Below are positions 15,550 through 24,566 of a stretch of DNA of 64,000 bases, piece after piece. Location: the NCBI GenBank assembly GCA_037101405.1, contig AP017967.1:45308-109307 (forward strand), in the 5' to 3' direction. Positions within the stretch are counted from its first letter, which is position 1. Each line of letters begins with the position of its first letter. The notes beneath the pieces were generated by a model that had not been told where the DNA came from, did no database searches, and saw nothing but the letters and a program-made list of their open reading frames with translations. The position numbers were made by a program, and so were the translations under genes. The DNA is from Candidatus Megaera polyxenophila (GTDB taxonomy: Bacteria > Pseudomonadota > Alphaproteobacteria > Rickettsiales > Rickettsiaceae).

Positions 15550-15642
15550 ATTCTTCCTTTTATCTTATATTCATTACTCTTAATTCTCTTAAAAATACAT
15601 ATAACTTATAACATAGAATCCGCTGTCTCTGAACTAAAAAAG

Positions 15643-15680
15643 TACGAGAAAATCAAGATTAAAAAGTAGTGTGTTATAAT
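15643..15680 (+). promoter_or_regulatory. Phage-type promoter of the packaging operon
   Basis: TACGA at 15643-15647, 27 bases, TATAAT at 15675-15680 with TGTGT before it. GAAAATCA follows the box exactly as in the methyltransferase promoter. It starts about 30 bases before the terminase ATG and faces the whole capsid operon. Confidence 0.65.
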
Positions 15681-15710
15681 TATTTTAAGTAAAGGAAATA
15701 GTTAACGCAC

Positions 15711-17342
15711 ATGAAGCTCAAGTCCGATCATATAAATTCGTCTCTTCTTTCTCCTGCTTTAATGTCTACATTTGAGCAGAGTTACTTGGATGAATTATTT
15801 AAAGTACAGGAGCAAGTAGCAAGCAGCGAGGGCTCTTTATATGAATTCTTTAAATCGAGCTGGCCTTATATTGAGGGTAATATGCCTTATGTTGATAGCT
15901 GGCATATAGAGGCAATAGCCGAGCATTTAGAAGCGGTTTACGCGCGGCAAATAAAGAAGTTGATTATTAATGTTCCGCCTCGCACGGGCAAGACCAATTT
16001 AATATCGGTAGCTTTTCCTGCGTGGGTATGGATACATAACCCTAGTGAGCGGTTTTTAACTGTATCCTGCGTTAATTCCTTAAGTCTTGAGCATGCACAG
16101 AAAAACAGAGCTTTACTCGAGAGCAACTGGTATCAGGAGAACTGGGGGTATAGATTCCCTCTTTTAAAAGACCAGAACGTTAAAAGCTTTTTCCAGAATA
16201 CTAAAACAGGCTACCGGCAATCAACGAGCGTAGTATCTAAAACTGTCGGTAAAGGCGGTTCAATTATTATCATTGATGACCCTAACGACCCGGGGGACTT
16301 ATCTGAAATAAAACGTGAGAACGTAATTAACTGGTGGACGCAAAGAATGTCTACCCGTTCAAATAACCCTGCTAATGACTGCCGAATAGTTGTCCAGCAA
16401 AGAACGCATGAGAACGATCTAACCGGTTATATCAGAAAGAATGACAGCGAGGGTGATTGGGTAGAATTAGTGCTGCCGCTAGAATTTGAGGAAAAGCGCA
16501 AGTGTATTACTGTCCCTCTTGGCATAGATCAGGTTATTTGGGAAGACCCAAGAAATAAAGAAGGGGAGTTACTCAGCAGCTTACGCTTTGGCGAGAAGCA
16601 GGTAAATGAGTTAAAAAAGTTACTCGGCTCTTATGGTTATGCAGGGCAATGCCAGCAAAGACCGTCTCCAATTGGCGGTGGGATAATCAAGAAAAAATGG
16701 TTTAAGCACTGGACTAGCCCGATTAAGCCTAAATTTGATTACATATTACAAAGCTGGGATACGGCAATTTCCGATGAACCAACAGCTGCATATTCTGCCT
16801 GTACTACATGGGGAGTCTGGGGCGAAAAATCCGAAGATGAGTTATTTAGGATGATGTTGCTCTCTAGTTGGCGTGACCGCGTGGGATACCCAGACCTTCG
16901 AGCTAGAGCTCAGAGACTTGCTCGAGACTATAAGGATATAGGCGAGCATAAAAACCCAATGCCTGCTCAAAGAACTGTTGATTGTTGTTTAATAGAAGCA
17001 AAGGCAACGGGCGATCCGTTAATACGTGATCTAAGGCTTGGAGGGATTCCTGCTATAGGGTATCTGCCAAAAGGCGATAAGAATGCAAGAGTACAGAGAG
17101 CAGCGCCGTTTATTGAGTGCGGGCTTGTATACTTACCTACTGAAGAGAAAAACCCTGAAAGACTAACTCCGTTTGCTGAAGAGTTTTTAGAAACAGTGAT
17201 AACTTTTCCAAACGGGGAGTCAAAAGACCTCGTTGACTCGATGACACAGGCAATTTTGTACCTCCGAGACTTTGATGCTTTAACCCATACAAGCGATGTT
17301 AAGGAAGATGAAACCATTACTAAATTTAGAAAATTATACTAA
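15711..17342 (+). CDS. terL: Phage large terminase subunit
   Basis: 543 residues. The N-terminal ATPase has Walker A NVPPRTGKTN (about residues 88-97) and Walker B SIIIIDDPND; the segment WWTQRMSTRSNNP and QQRTHENDLTG is the coupling region. The C-terminal RNase-H-like nuclease is marked by QSWDTAI (first Asp) and EAKATGDPLI (Glu and later Asp), and a final Asp in SKDLVDSMTQA. It pumps phage DNA into the prohead and cuts it. No small terminase is obvious beside it. The stop overlaps the portal start (TAATG). Confidence 0.95.
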   Translation: MKLKSDHINSSLLSPALMSTFEQSYLDELFKVQEQVASSEGSLYEFFKSSWPYIEGNMPYVDSWHIEAIAEHLEAVYARQIKKLIINVPPRTGKTNLISVAFPAWVWIHNPSERFLTVSCVNSLSLEHAQKNRALLESNWYQENWGYRFPLLKDQNVKSFFQNTKTGYRQSTSVVSKTVGKGGSIIIIDDPNDPGDLSEIKRENVINWWTQRMSTRSNNPANDCRIVVQQRTHENDLTGYIRKNDSEGDWVELVLPLEFEEKRKCITVPLGIDQVIWEDPRNKEGELLSSLRFGEKQVNELKKLLGSYGYAGQCQQRPSPIGGGIIKKKWFKHWTSPIKPKFDYILQSWDTAISDEPTAAYSACTTWGVWGEKSEDELFRMMLLSSWRDRVGYPDLRARAQRLARDYKDIGEHKNPMPAQRTVDCCLIEAKATGDPLIRDLRLGGIPAIGYLPKGDKNARVQRAAPFIECGLVYLPTEEKNPERLTPFAEEFLETVITFPNGESKDLVDSMTQAILYLRDFDALTHTSDVKEDETITKFRKLY

Positions 17343-19684
17343 TGGCAACAAGAAGAAAGCAAAAAAGAAAGACTAATCCTGATTTGTCAAGGCTAGAGAA
17401 TTTAGAGCCTGAATCTCTAAATCTTACTCAAGAATTACCTATAGAGGAACAAATCCTGCTACAAGAAACAGGTAGTTTAGATGAACCGGTTTTACCAGAA
17501 GAAGAGCTTGTTTCTCTAGAAGATCAAATCTTATCACGTATGGATAGTAAGGGCGAAGAATTAGCCCCGAGTGTTATGCCGTTTAACAGTAATTTTGCGG
17601 ATGATATTCCCGAAGCAGTCAGGGATAAAATAGCCGCTTATTTGGAAGAGGTAACAAAAAAAGATAAGAAAAACCGCGCACCTTGGCTTGATATAATTGA
17701 AAAAGCTAAAACTTTACTTGGCTTTAAAATTGAGGAAATTCAAGACGGGGATAATGGGAGTATTCGTAAATCCAATTCTTCTATTGGAAACAGCGCGCAG
17801 GTTAAGACTTACGATACTACTTTCTCAAGCAGCGTTCTTCGGCTCTGGGCAACACTTCGCTCTGAATTATTACCAGCTACCGGCCCTGTAGGATTTAAAA
17901 TACCTTCATATTTTGACCGCCCTCTTAATGAGAATGAATCAAATCTTCTAACTCCTAATGAAGATTACGACGTAAAAGGCGAGATGGTTAGGGATATTTT
18001 AAACGAGTATTTAACTGTCGACGATAAAGGCTTTTATCCTGATTACGATCGATTTCTATTGTATTTAATTTTATACGGGTGCGTATTTCGTAAAATATAC
18101 TATGACCCGATTACGGGTAAGCCCTTGAGCAGGTTTATCATGCCTGAGGATTTTTTATTTGATAATAACTGCTCAAGTATTACCGAATCAAATCGTCTGA
18201 CCCATATTAGATATCTCTCAAAAAGGGAAATCCTCTTTAATATGAATAGCGGGATATTTTCCAAACTTGATCTTGATTACCTAGATAATATAGGTAGTAG
18301 TGACAGCGAAGAAACAAAGGATGAAACGCAGCAAAAACAGGTTGATCCGACCGGTTCCCGTTTTCCCTTTTATGAAACACACGAATATCTGGTTTTAAAT
18401 GATTTTTTTGATGATAGCACTTCGCTTGAGGATTACAGCATACCACTACCTTATGTTATTACCAGATGCGGTGTTACTAATCAGATCGTATCACTTACGC
18501 CAAACTGGGATGAAAGCGATCCAACCAGAACAAGGATTAACTGCTTTATTCATTATAATTTATTCCCCGGGTTTGATGTTTTTGGACTAGGTCTTGCTCA
18601 AATCCTCGGCTCTAACTCAAAGAGCTTAACTTCCATGCAACAAATGGCGATTGATGCAGCTATTTTCCAGAATTTCCCGGGAGGGATGAAGTCCAAGGGA
18701 ATAAAGACTACTAATAATGATTTAACGATATTACCGGGGCAATTTGTAACTGTTGAAACTGGTAATTTGTCCTTGCGTGATTCAATCATGCCTCTTCCTT
18801 ATAATGGTCCTTCTCCCGCTTTGCTTGAATATATTAACCGGATAACTGCTCAGACACAGGAGTTAGCATCCGCGAGCGAAGCAGGGTTAGCAGAGAATAA
18901 TCAGAATACGCCTGTCGGTACTACCATTGCTTTGCTTGAAGTATCAAATCGGATGCAATCGGCAATAATGAGAACAGTCCATAGTAGTTTTAGTGAGGAA
19001 CTACAACTCTTTTATAAAATGTTCAATTTGCCGTCTCTACCTCTGGATAAAGAGAGTTTGAAAGTTATACCCGTATCTGATCCGTCTGTTGAGTCTTCTA
19101 CGCAGCGAATAATTAAGGCAGAGAGTATTTTAAAGTTAGCTAGCAGCAATCCTGAGCTACATAACATGAGAGAGGTATATTTAAAAGTATATCAGGCACT
19201 TGGTATCAACGATATTGATAAGATACTACTTCCTCAAATCCAGCCGGAGCAGCAGCAGGAGCAACCTATAGACCCTGCTCTCCAGGTTCAGATTGCCGAT
19301 ATTGAGCAGCGAAGACTCGAAGTAGAGTCAAAGGAACGGCTAGCTCATTTAAATATTGAAGCTGAAGGCTACAAAACTCAAGTAAATGTTGAACTTGATA
19401 AAGCAAAGTTAGAGCAAGAGAAGTATTTAGCTGAGTTAAAAGTACGGGAGCAACAACAACTTGCCGAGCAGAAATATCAAATTGAACTTTTAAAACTCGA
19501 GTTAAACGAGAAAGAAAAAGTAATAGATACGCTAACTAAGGAACAGGAAATGAGTACTAAGAACGAGCTTGAATTACTAAAGCTTGAGTACAAGGCAAAA
19601 GAAGCTGAGTTAAAGGCACAAGTAGAAGCTCTAAGATCGCAAATTCCACCCGAGCCAACACAAGAGGAGATTATTTATGGATAG
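17342..19684 (+). CDS. Phage portal protein, P22-like
   Basis: 780 residues, the right length for podovirus (P22-type) portals. Charged N-terminal 60 residues, then a body with PATGPVGFKIPSYFDRP, DYDRFLLYLILYGCVFRKIY and MPEDFLFDN, a hallmark of head-tail connector proteins. The last 160 residues are a long Glu/Gln/Lys coiled coil (LELNEKEKVIDTLTKEQE), like the barrel of P22 portal. It forms the dodecameric DNA entry ring at one vertex. It is coupled to terL by TAATG and to the next gene by an 8-bp overlap. Confidence 0.88.
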   Translation: MATRRKQKRKTNPDLSRLENLEPESLNLTQELPIEEQILLQETGSLDEPVLPEEELVSLEDQILSRMDSKGEELAPSVMPFNSNFADDIPEAVRDKIAAYLEEVTKKDKKNRAPWLDIIEKAKTLLGFKIEEIQDGDNGSIRKSNSSIGNSAQVKTYDTTFSSSVLRLWATLRSELLPATGPVGFKIPSYFDRPLNENESNLLTPNEDYDVKGEMVRDILNEYLTVDDKGFYPDYDRFLLYLILYGCVFRKIYYDPITGKPLSRFIMPEDFLFDNNCSSITESNRLTHIRYLSKREILFNMNSGIFSKLDLDYLDNIGSSDSEETKDETQQKQVDPTGSRFPFYETHEYLVLNDFFDDSTSLEDYSIPLPYVITRCGVTNQIVSLTPNWDESDPTRTRINCFIHYNLFPGFDVFGLGLAQILGSNSKSLTSMQQMAIDAAIFQNFPGGMKSKGIKTTNNDLTILPGQFVTVETGNLSLRDSIMPLPYNGPSPALLEYINRITAQTQELASASEAGLAENNQNTPVGTTIALLEVSNRMQSAIMRTVHSSFSEELQLFYKMFNLPSLPLDKESLKVIPVSDPSVESSTQRIIKAESILKLASSNPELHNMREVYLKVYQALGINDIDKILLPQIQPEQQQEQPIDPALQVQIADIEQRRLEVESKERLAHLNIEAEGYKTQVNVELDKAKLEQEKYLAELKVREQQQLAEQKYQIELLKLELNEKEKVIDTLTKEQEMSTKNELELLKLEYKAKEAELKAQVEALRSQIPPEPTQEEIIYG

Positions 19685-19850
19685 GCAAAAAAGAGAGTTC
19701 GCTACTCGCCAAATGCAAGAGAGAGCCAGAGAAAAAGAAACAAGCTGTAATAAGTATGCAGCCGGGGGAGCAGCTAAAGTTAGAAAAGACGTTGCTACAA
19801 AAAGCGGAGCAGCGGTCAAGCCCAGAAATATGGGGAGGGGCAGTAAATGA
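19677..19850 (+). CDS. Small basic phage protein
   Basis: 57 residues starting MDRQKREFATRQMQERAREK and ending GAAVKPRNMGRGSK. It is very basic, with an Ala/Gly/Lys region that could contact DNA. It starts within the last codons of the portal gene and overlaps the following gene by 4 bp (ATGA), so it is part of the packaging operon. No family recognised. Short, but the two overlaps and phage-like codon usage support it. Confidence 0.6.
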   Translation: MDRQKREFATRQMQERAREKETSCNKYAAGGAAKVRKDVATKSGAAVKPRNMGRGSK

Positions 19851-20071
19851 TTGGAATGAACCGCAATAATATGTATAAGCAACGTTCTTTTACTTCCGGC
19901 GTTATAGGAAATATTGAAGCTGAGATTGATAGATACAGGAGCATTTTAAGTAATCCGGCATCAATTTCTACGCTAGAGGATTACAAGTATCATGTCGGAG
20001 TAATTGCCGGTCTTGATATAGCCCTTGAACTGTTTAACAGACACATAATAGAGGTAAATAACAATGACTAA
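19847..20071 (+). CDS. Small phage protein of the head module
   Basis: 74 residues starting MIGMNRNNMYKQRSFTSGVI; a second start two codons on is possible. The C-terminal half is a likely helical hairpin (IEAEIDRYRSILSNP, YKYHVGVIAGLDIALELFNR). Proteins of this size with this Lys-Tyr-His-Val-Gly pattern are common between portal and capsid genes in podoviruses, but I cannot name a function. It overlaps its upstream neighbour by 4 bp. Confidence 0.65.
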   Translation: MIGMNRNNMYKQRSFTSGVIGNIEAEIDRYRSILSNPASISTLEDYKYHVGVIAGLDIALELFNRHIIEVNNND

Positions 20072-20095
20072 TTGACGTTTCTATATTTTGTGACT

Positions 20096-20130
20096 GAGGA
20101 TATTTAAGGCTTCGAAATCTAAATACCCTC
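20096..20130 (+). other. Intergenic hairpin in the head operon
   Basis: GAGGATATTTAAG pairs with CTAAATACCCTC across a CTTCGAAAT loop. No strong T-run follows, so RNA processing or pausing is more likely than full termination. It lies in the only sizeable gap between the portal unit and the GroES-like gene. Confidence 0.4.
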
Positions 20131-20171
20131 ATTAATTTACCAACTTAACCTTTAATTAATAGGCAAATCAT

Positions 20172-20642
20172 ATGTATGATAGTACCCCTTCTACTTTAAG
20201 TAAAGATAGAATCTTTGAGGCAGAAACTCACATCAATTACAAACCGGAAGATTTTAAAACCAAAGGAATTGATCTGGAATCTTTTAATAAGGAAGCAATG
20301 ATAGAGAGATTCAAGGAAGTATCGGTTACCGGAATCAATGTATTAATTCTTATTTACAAACCACCTGTTGAAGAGGTTACAAGAGGAGGAATTATAAAAC
20401 CGCCGAGCGCCGTCCAAGATGACCTGGAATATAACTCAATGGTCGGCATGGTATTGAAACTTGGCCCTGATAGTTATAAGGGCGATCAGTTTCCAAGCGG
20501 CCCTTATGTAAAAGAAGGAGACTGGGTCATATTCCCCCGTGGTTCATCTCTGCAGTCAAAATATGAGGGTGAGCCGATAATTATGGTAGAGGATTTTAAA
20601 ATCAAACTACTAGTCGATAATCCATCAAAAGTATCAAGGTAA
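20172..20642 (+). CDS. GroES-like phage co-chaperonin
   Basis: 156 residues. After a 45-residue N-terminal extension, the body follows the Cpn10 pattern: GINVLILIYKPPVEEVTRGG (first strand and mobile-loop region), IIKPPSAVQDDL, VGMVLKLGPDSYKG, then GPYVKEGDWVIFPRGSS. Phage proteins of this type (T4 gp31, RB49 CocO) replace or modify GroES so that host GroEL can fold the major capsid protein. It stands just before the scaffold-like gene and the capsid genes, which supports this role. The mobile loop is short, so GroEL binding remains unproven. Confidence 0.75.
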   Translation: MYDSTPSTLSKDRIFEAETHINYKPEDFKTKGIDLESFNKEAMIERFKEVSVTGINVLILIYKPPVEEVTRGGIIKPPSAVQDDLEYNSMVGMVLKLGPDSYKGDQFPSGPYVKEGDWVIFPRGSSLQSKYEGEPIIMVEDFKIKLLVDNPSKVSR

Positions 20643-20646
20643 GAAT

Positions 20647-21627
20647 ATGTTTAAAATAGATATTGAAAATACAAGCGACTTAAACGCTGCTATTCCACCT
20701 TTAAAAGAAGCAACTGAAAATAAAGATTCAAAGGAAGAAGCCAGCGAGGCGGAAGTAAAAACTAAAGAACCGGAGCAAGGGTCGCAGGGCTTAGAGAGCG
20801 AGGATGATAAAACCAATATTCCTGCAGATGTTTCCGAAAAAGAAGAAAAGCCTACTAAAACCTCTACGCCTGACAAAGACAAGGAAAAATACTGGTCTAA
20901 ATTAAAAAAAGAACGTGAAGAAAAAGCGGCAATGGCCGAACGCTTGGAACAGTTACAGCAAGAAAAACTGCAAATGGAACAAATGCTCCGTCAAGCTATA
21001 AATACCGGTTCTACCCATTATAAGAACAATGTTGCCGGCGAACTTGAAATGGCTCAGGCAAGGTTGCAACTAGCACTGGAAAGCGGGGATGCTGCCGGGG
21101 TTAGCAGAGCTACAGCAGAGATTTCAAAGGCGACCCATGCTTTGAATGAGGCATCTAGAATAGCAAGTTTTCCTAAAGAAGAATATTCCGAAGAACACCT
21201 TAATCAGGTTCGGGCTAGAGAATATGAGGATAGATTATATAGCTGGCTTGAGAGTAATCCCGAAGTAGATAGAAATGCCCCCGAGTATGATGAAAAGCTG
21301 GCAGGTCAGGTTTTATCATTTATTAGAAAGCTGGATCGTAAATACCAGACTACCAATAAGGAACATCTAATAGGTGGAGGTGGTTATTACAGTATGATAG
21401 ATGAGTATATCGACAATTTAAAAGCGCAGGATACGACTACAACTCCTGCCAAACATTTTGGGGCAGTTCGCAGCCGCGCTCCTATGGAAGGAGTCCCTGA
21501 TCCAAAAACAAGGGAATTAAGCGATAGAGAGAAAAAGGCAGCGCTTGCTTTTGGTATGTCTTATGAGAGATATAGGGAGCTTCTAGATAAACATAATAAG
21601 GAAATGAGGTCAAAAAATGGCAATTAA
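20647..21627 (+). CDS. Phage scaffolding-like protein
   Basis: 326 residues, highly charged. Residues 20-85 are an acidic, disordered-looking region (KEPEQGSQGLESEDDKTN). A central coiled coil (EREEKAAMAERLEQLQQEKL, LEMAQARLQLALESGDAA) follows, and then a basic end (KAALAFGMSYERYRELLDKH, NKEMRSKNGN). This order of acidic arm, coiled coil and basic C-terminus is the usual build of podovirus scaffold proteins, whose basic end binds the capsid protein. It begins 4 bases after the GroES-like gene and overlaps the next by 11 bp. Confidence 0.7.
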   Translation: MFKIDIENTSDLNAAIPPLKEATENKDSKEEASEAEVKTKEPEQGSQGLESEDDKTNIPADVSEKEEKPTKTSTPDKDKEKYWSKLKKEREEKAAMAERLEQLQQEKLQMEQMLRQAINTGSTHYKNNVAGELEMAQARLQLALESGDAAGVSRATAEISKATHALNEASRIASFPKEEYSEEHLNQVRAREYEDRLYSWLESNPEVDRNAPEYDEKLAGQVLSFIRKLDRKYQTTNKEHLIGGGGYYSMIDEYIDNLKAQDTTTTPAKHFGAVRSRAPMEGVPDPKTRELSDREKKAALAFGMSYERYRELLDKHNKEMRSKNGN

Positions 21628-22072
21628 ATATAAACAAGACAAAAATAATGAGTTTAAGTCCGTAGATAGAGATATTAGGGAGCATGATCTTGAAAACAAT
21701 GATTTTGATTTGATGTTCACTGATTCAACCTGTCCTTTTAAAGCTTTAATCGAGGAAATAATGCAACCGGGGGAAGAATATTACTTTGCCTTTAATAGCC
21801 CTGAGCGCATTAATAGGTTACTGGCAAAGAAGTGGTATATCGTATCTCCTGATAGGCTTAAAAACAAACGTACTTATAGAGGGGACTTAAGATCGGAAAA
21901 TGATTGTATTACTACCGGTGATACTATTGTTTTAGCACGTGATGAACGTTACGGGATTAAAGAGCAGGAATATTACGAAAACAAGGCTATAAGAGTAATG
22001 CGTGATACTTTGCAGAAAGTACAAACGGACATCTATAATCCGGTCATGCCATTTTCAGACAGGGCAATGTAG
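21617..22072 (+). CDS. Phage head-module protein, function unknown
   Basis: 151 residues. It includes PGEEYYFAFNSPERINRLLA, KKWYIVSPDRLKNK and DTIVLARDERYGIKEQE. It is mixed alpha/beta with no signal or membrane segment. It lies between scaffold and fibre-like genes, in the same direction and with small overlaps, so it is a virion assembly or structural protein by context. I do not recognise the family. Confidence 0.65.
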   Translation: MAIKYKQDKNNEFKSVDRDIREHDLENNDFDLMFTDSTCPFKALIEEIMQPGEEYYFAFNSPERINRLLAKKWYIVSPDRLKNKRTYRGDLRSENDCITTGDTIVLARDERYGIKEQEYYENKAIRVMRDTLQKVQTDIYNPVMPFSDRAM

Positions 22073-22078
22073 GATATT

Positions 22079-23170
22079 ATGTCTTATTCTAAAATCATAC
22101 TAAATAGCGATATTAAACTATCCTGGCCTTATCCACGCACTGAAGGGGAGATTGCTAGTGACATTAATAATGTGATTTCTGAAAATGATGCATATACAAT
22201 TACTTTGCCGCCTGCCAATACTGTAGAAACCGGTACTAGCCTGTTGTTTAATAATGTCGGACAAAAAGACTTTACCCTCTTATATAACGATGGAACGCCG
22301 CTAACTAACGTAATTATTCCTGGGGAAGTAATACAGATATATCTAACTGAGAATCTAACCAGCACGGGAGTATGGCAGGTAATACCTTTTGGGGGTGGTA
22401 GCAGTGGTATAGTAAGCTTTTCTACAGAAAGTCTGAATAACAGCTTACAGATTACAAATTCAACTGTTACTCCTCCGACCGGTAACATCATTTTTAAAAT
22501 TGCCGATTCGTTAAATAATTTAAATAATCTAACTACTCAGGTACAGAATGGGTTTTTAGTAATAACCGGTAATACTCCATTAAGTTTTGTAACTCGAAAG
22601 ATAGGAGGCGGCTCTAATATAAATGTACAAAGCGGTGATGGGGAAACAAATGATGTGATTATCAATTTAGCCGATTCTCTAGTAGGATTATCCAGTATTA
22701 ATGTCGGTAATCTCTTGATCTCGGTAAATACCATTACTACCGCAAGCGGCGATCAGGATATTAATCTAGCTACTGTAGATGATGGGGTAATCAATTTAAA
22801 TAGTACTCAAATTGACAATGTCGGTAATATGAGCGTTCCGGGGAAGATTATAAATCCTGCTACTGCTAAAGCTTATGCCTTTTTTTACGATAATAATGCC
22901 GCAAGTAACAATATCCAGATAGAGAGCAGCTTTAATATAGCCTTGGTTAGCGGAGCGCAAGGGTCATATGTTATAACGTTTGCTACTCCTTTTCCTGATG
23001 GTAATTATGCTGTATTAACGGCGCTTAGCAGAGGAACGGAAGTAATAGCTCCGTTTCAGGTATTCTTTAGGTCCAGGTCAGCTACTGAAGTCATCGTTTT
23101 TGCAACCGATACGCTCGGTAACTTACTACCCGTACTTGATGGTGTGTCTGTCGTGGTATTTGGTAGTTAA
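22079..23170 (+). CDS. Beta-rich phage fibre or appendage protein
   Basis: 363 residues, rich in Asn, Ser, Thr and Val with many short strands (TPLSFVTRKIGGGSNINVQS, INVGNLLISVNTITTASGDQ). The last 110 residues (KAYAFFYDNNAASNN to PVLDGVSVVVFGS) look like a compact C-terminal knob domain. The composition fits trimeric beta-helical fibres. The position among head genes is unusual for a tail fibre, so a head fibre or decoration role is possible. Confidence 0.6.
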   Translation: MSYSKIILNSDIKLSWPYPRTEGEIASDINNVISENDAYTITLPPANTVETGTSLLFNNVGQKDFTLLYNDGTPLTNVIIPGEVIQIYLTENLTSTGVWQVIPFGGGSSGIVSFSTESLNNSLQITNSTVTPPTGNIIFKIADSLNNLNNLTTQVQNGFLVITGNTPLSFVTRKIGGGSNINVQSGDGETNDVIINLADSLVGLSSINVGNLLISVNTITTASGDQDINLATVDDGVINLNSTQIDNVGNMSVPGKIINPATAKAYAFFYDNNAASNNIQIESSFNIALVSGAQGSYVITFATPFPDGNYAVLTALSRGTEVIAPFQVFFRSRSATEVIVFATDTLGNLLPVLDGVSVVVFGS

Positions 23171-23201
23171 TTTTTAAAGAATTTAATCGAGAGAATATTT
23201 T

Positions 23202-23585
23202 ATGTATGAATATCAAATAGAAGAAATATTTTTACACTCAGAGGGTTATGCTGAAGTTAGAGTTTCATTAGATATTGAAAAAGATTACAAGATTATTTTA
23301 AGGTTCACTAAGGGTTTTATTGAAGATTTTATTTTAGGTGTTGCTTCAGAAGAAGAAGTTAAAAGCAAACTAGAAAATTTATTGTTAAAAAAGGAAAGAT
23401 TTTTGTTAATCAGATTGGTTAGATTAGCACTTGGACATCCAATTATAAAAAAACAATTGCGAACCAATCAAAATGGAATATTCGGTATTGATTTAATAAA
23501 ATGGAAAAAAATAGTTAGTAAAGTAGAACAAGAAGAACTTGAATATATTTTAGCTCAAGGGCTTGAAGATATTAACGGATTTTAA
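23202..23585 (+). CDS. Unknown helical protein, likely inserted gene
   Basis: 127 residues (MYEYQIEEIFLHSEGYAEVR start). It is Lys/Glu/Ile-rich with a segment LENLLLKKERFLLIRLVRLA. It is more AT-rich than the virion genes on both sides, and together with the following toxin-antitoxin pair it forms a non-structural insert in the head operon. No family is recognised. A cargo (moron) gene is the best guess. Confidence 0.5.
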   Translation: MYEYQIEEIFLHSEGYAEVRVSLDIEKDYKIILRFTKGFIEDFILGVASEEEVKSKLENLLLKKERFLLIRLVRLALGHPIIKKQLRTNQNGIFGIDLIKWKKIVSKVEQEELEYILAQGLEDINGF

Positions 23586-23766
23586 TCTCAATGTCCCAAG
23601 TAGTCCCGTTCTTAACACCCGGTCTTTCTTTCTAAATCCCTATTGGTAAATACGCTTATGAAATTTAACCCAATCTATCAGTTTATTTGAATCATACTGA
23701 AATCTGTGATAAATATAACTAGCCATATATTTATATGGCTATAAATAATCTTATATGATATAATTG

Positions 23767-24066
23767 ATGTATAAAGTAAAATTTACTTTTGAATGGGACG
23801 AAGAAAAAAATAGAATAAATATTGAAAAGCATCAAGTCAGCTTTTATAAGGCCCAAGAGGTCTTTTATGACTTAAACAGAATAATACTGAAAGATATTGA
23901 GCATAGTAACAACGAAGATAGATTTTTTTGTTTAGGTAAGGTAGAACAACATATCCTAACCGTACGTTTTACCATAAGAGGCTACTCTATAAGAATTCTT
24001 GGAGCCGGTTACTGGAGAAAAGGAAGGAAAATTTATGACAAAGAAAATCAAGTATACAAAAGGTGA
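23767..24066 (+). CDS. brnT: BrnT-family toxin
   Basis: About 99 residues from the ATG at 23767 (a TTG lies one codon upstream). Family hallmarks are visible: FEWDEEKNRINIEKHQVSF at the start, the conserved DLNRIILKDIEHSNNEDRFF region, and TVRFTIRGYSIRILGAGYW near the end. BrnT is a ribonuclease of RelE-like fold, neutralised by BrnA. It overlaps brnA by 32 bp, the usual toxin-first order of the family. A TATAAT sits directly before the start, so the mRNA leader would be only a few bases. Confidence 0.85.
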   Translation: MYKVKFTFEWDEEKNRINIEKHQVSFYKAQEVFYDLNRIILKDIEHSNNEDRFFCLGKVEQHILTVRFTIRGYSIRILGAGYWRKGRKIYDKENQVYKR

Positions 24067-24280
24067 AATCGGTAAAGTAGAAATAATTAACGATTTCCTA
24101 CCATCCCCAAAAGAATTGGTACTAAAAAAAGAATCCGTTAAAGTAACTCTTGTTTTAAGCAAAGATAGCGTAGATTTTTTTAAATCTCAAGCATTAAACC
24201 ATCATGTACCATATCAAAGAATGATCAAAAACTTATTAGATAAGTACGCAGATTCTCATAAAAAACTTAAAAAAGTTTAA
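24035..24280 (+). CDS. brnA: BrnA-family antitoxin
   Basis: About 81 residues from the ATG at 24035, which has AGGAAAATTT before it; a longer frame starting at 23999 is less likely because it overlaps the toxin heavily. The C-terminal half has the BrnA pattern: SVKVTLVLSKDSVDFFKSQA (strand, then helix of a ribbon-helix-helix) and NHHVPYQRMIKNLLDKYA. It binds BrnT and represses the shared operon. The pair is a stability or defence module carried inside the prophage head operon. Confidence 0.85.
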   Translation: MTKKIKYTKGEIGKVEIINDFLPSPKELVLKKESVKVTLVLSKDSVDFFKSQALNHHVPYQRMIKNLLDKYADSHKKLKKV

Positions 24281-24286
24281 TAGTAG

Positions 24287-24322
24287 TACGATTTGCAAAA
24301 GTGTCAGTCTTTTTGCTATAAT
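24287..24322 (+). promoter_or_regulatory. Phage-type promoter of the capsid operon
   Basis: TACGA at 24287-24291, 25 bases, then TATAAT at 24317-24322 preceded by TTTTTGC (extended -10). It opens a 240-base leader that contains two copies of a CTAGAC...AAAAGGTC sequence (about 24347 and 24467). The leader has no gene and may shape mRNA stability or expression of the abundant capsid proteins. Confidence 0.55.
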
Positions 24323-24566
24323 ATAATTAGGTAGAAAAAAAGTCATGACTAGACTTAAAAAGGTCGTAGTTTGTAGCTAAATCTTTTCTAAAAAAGCTAC
24401 CTCTGTCATCGCAAGACACAAAAAGGCTAGTTTTGAAACTTATCTAAAATCAAAGTTTATCGTCATAACTAGACGTTAAAAGGTCTTTAAAAGCTTGAAT
24501 TAGCTTATCTTTTTTTAAATTTAAAATATTTACGTTTTTTAATAATTAACAATATATGAGGAAATT

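Noticed and set aside
15550..15710. Phage attachment site between porin and terminase
   Set aside because: No repeat of this stretch was found at the right end of the prophage, and no integrase gene is present in the window.
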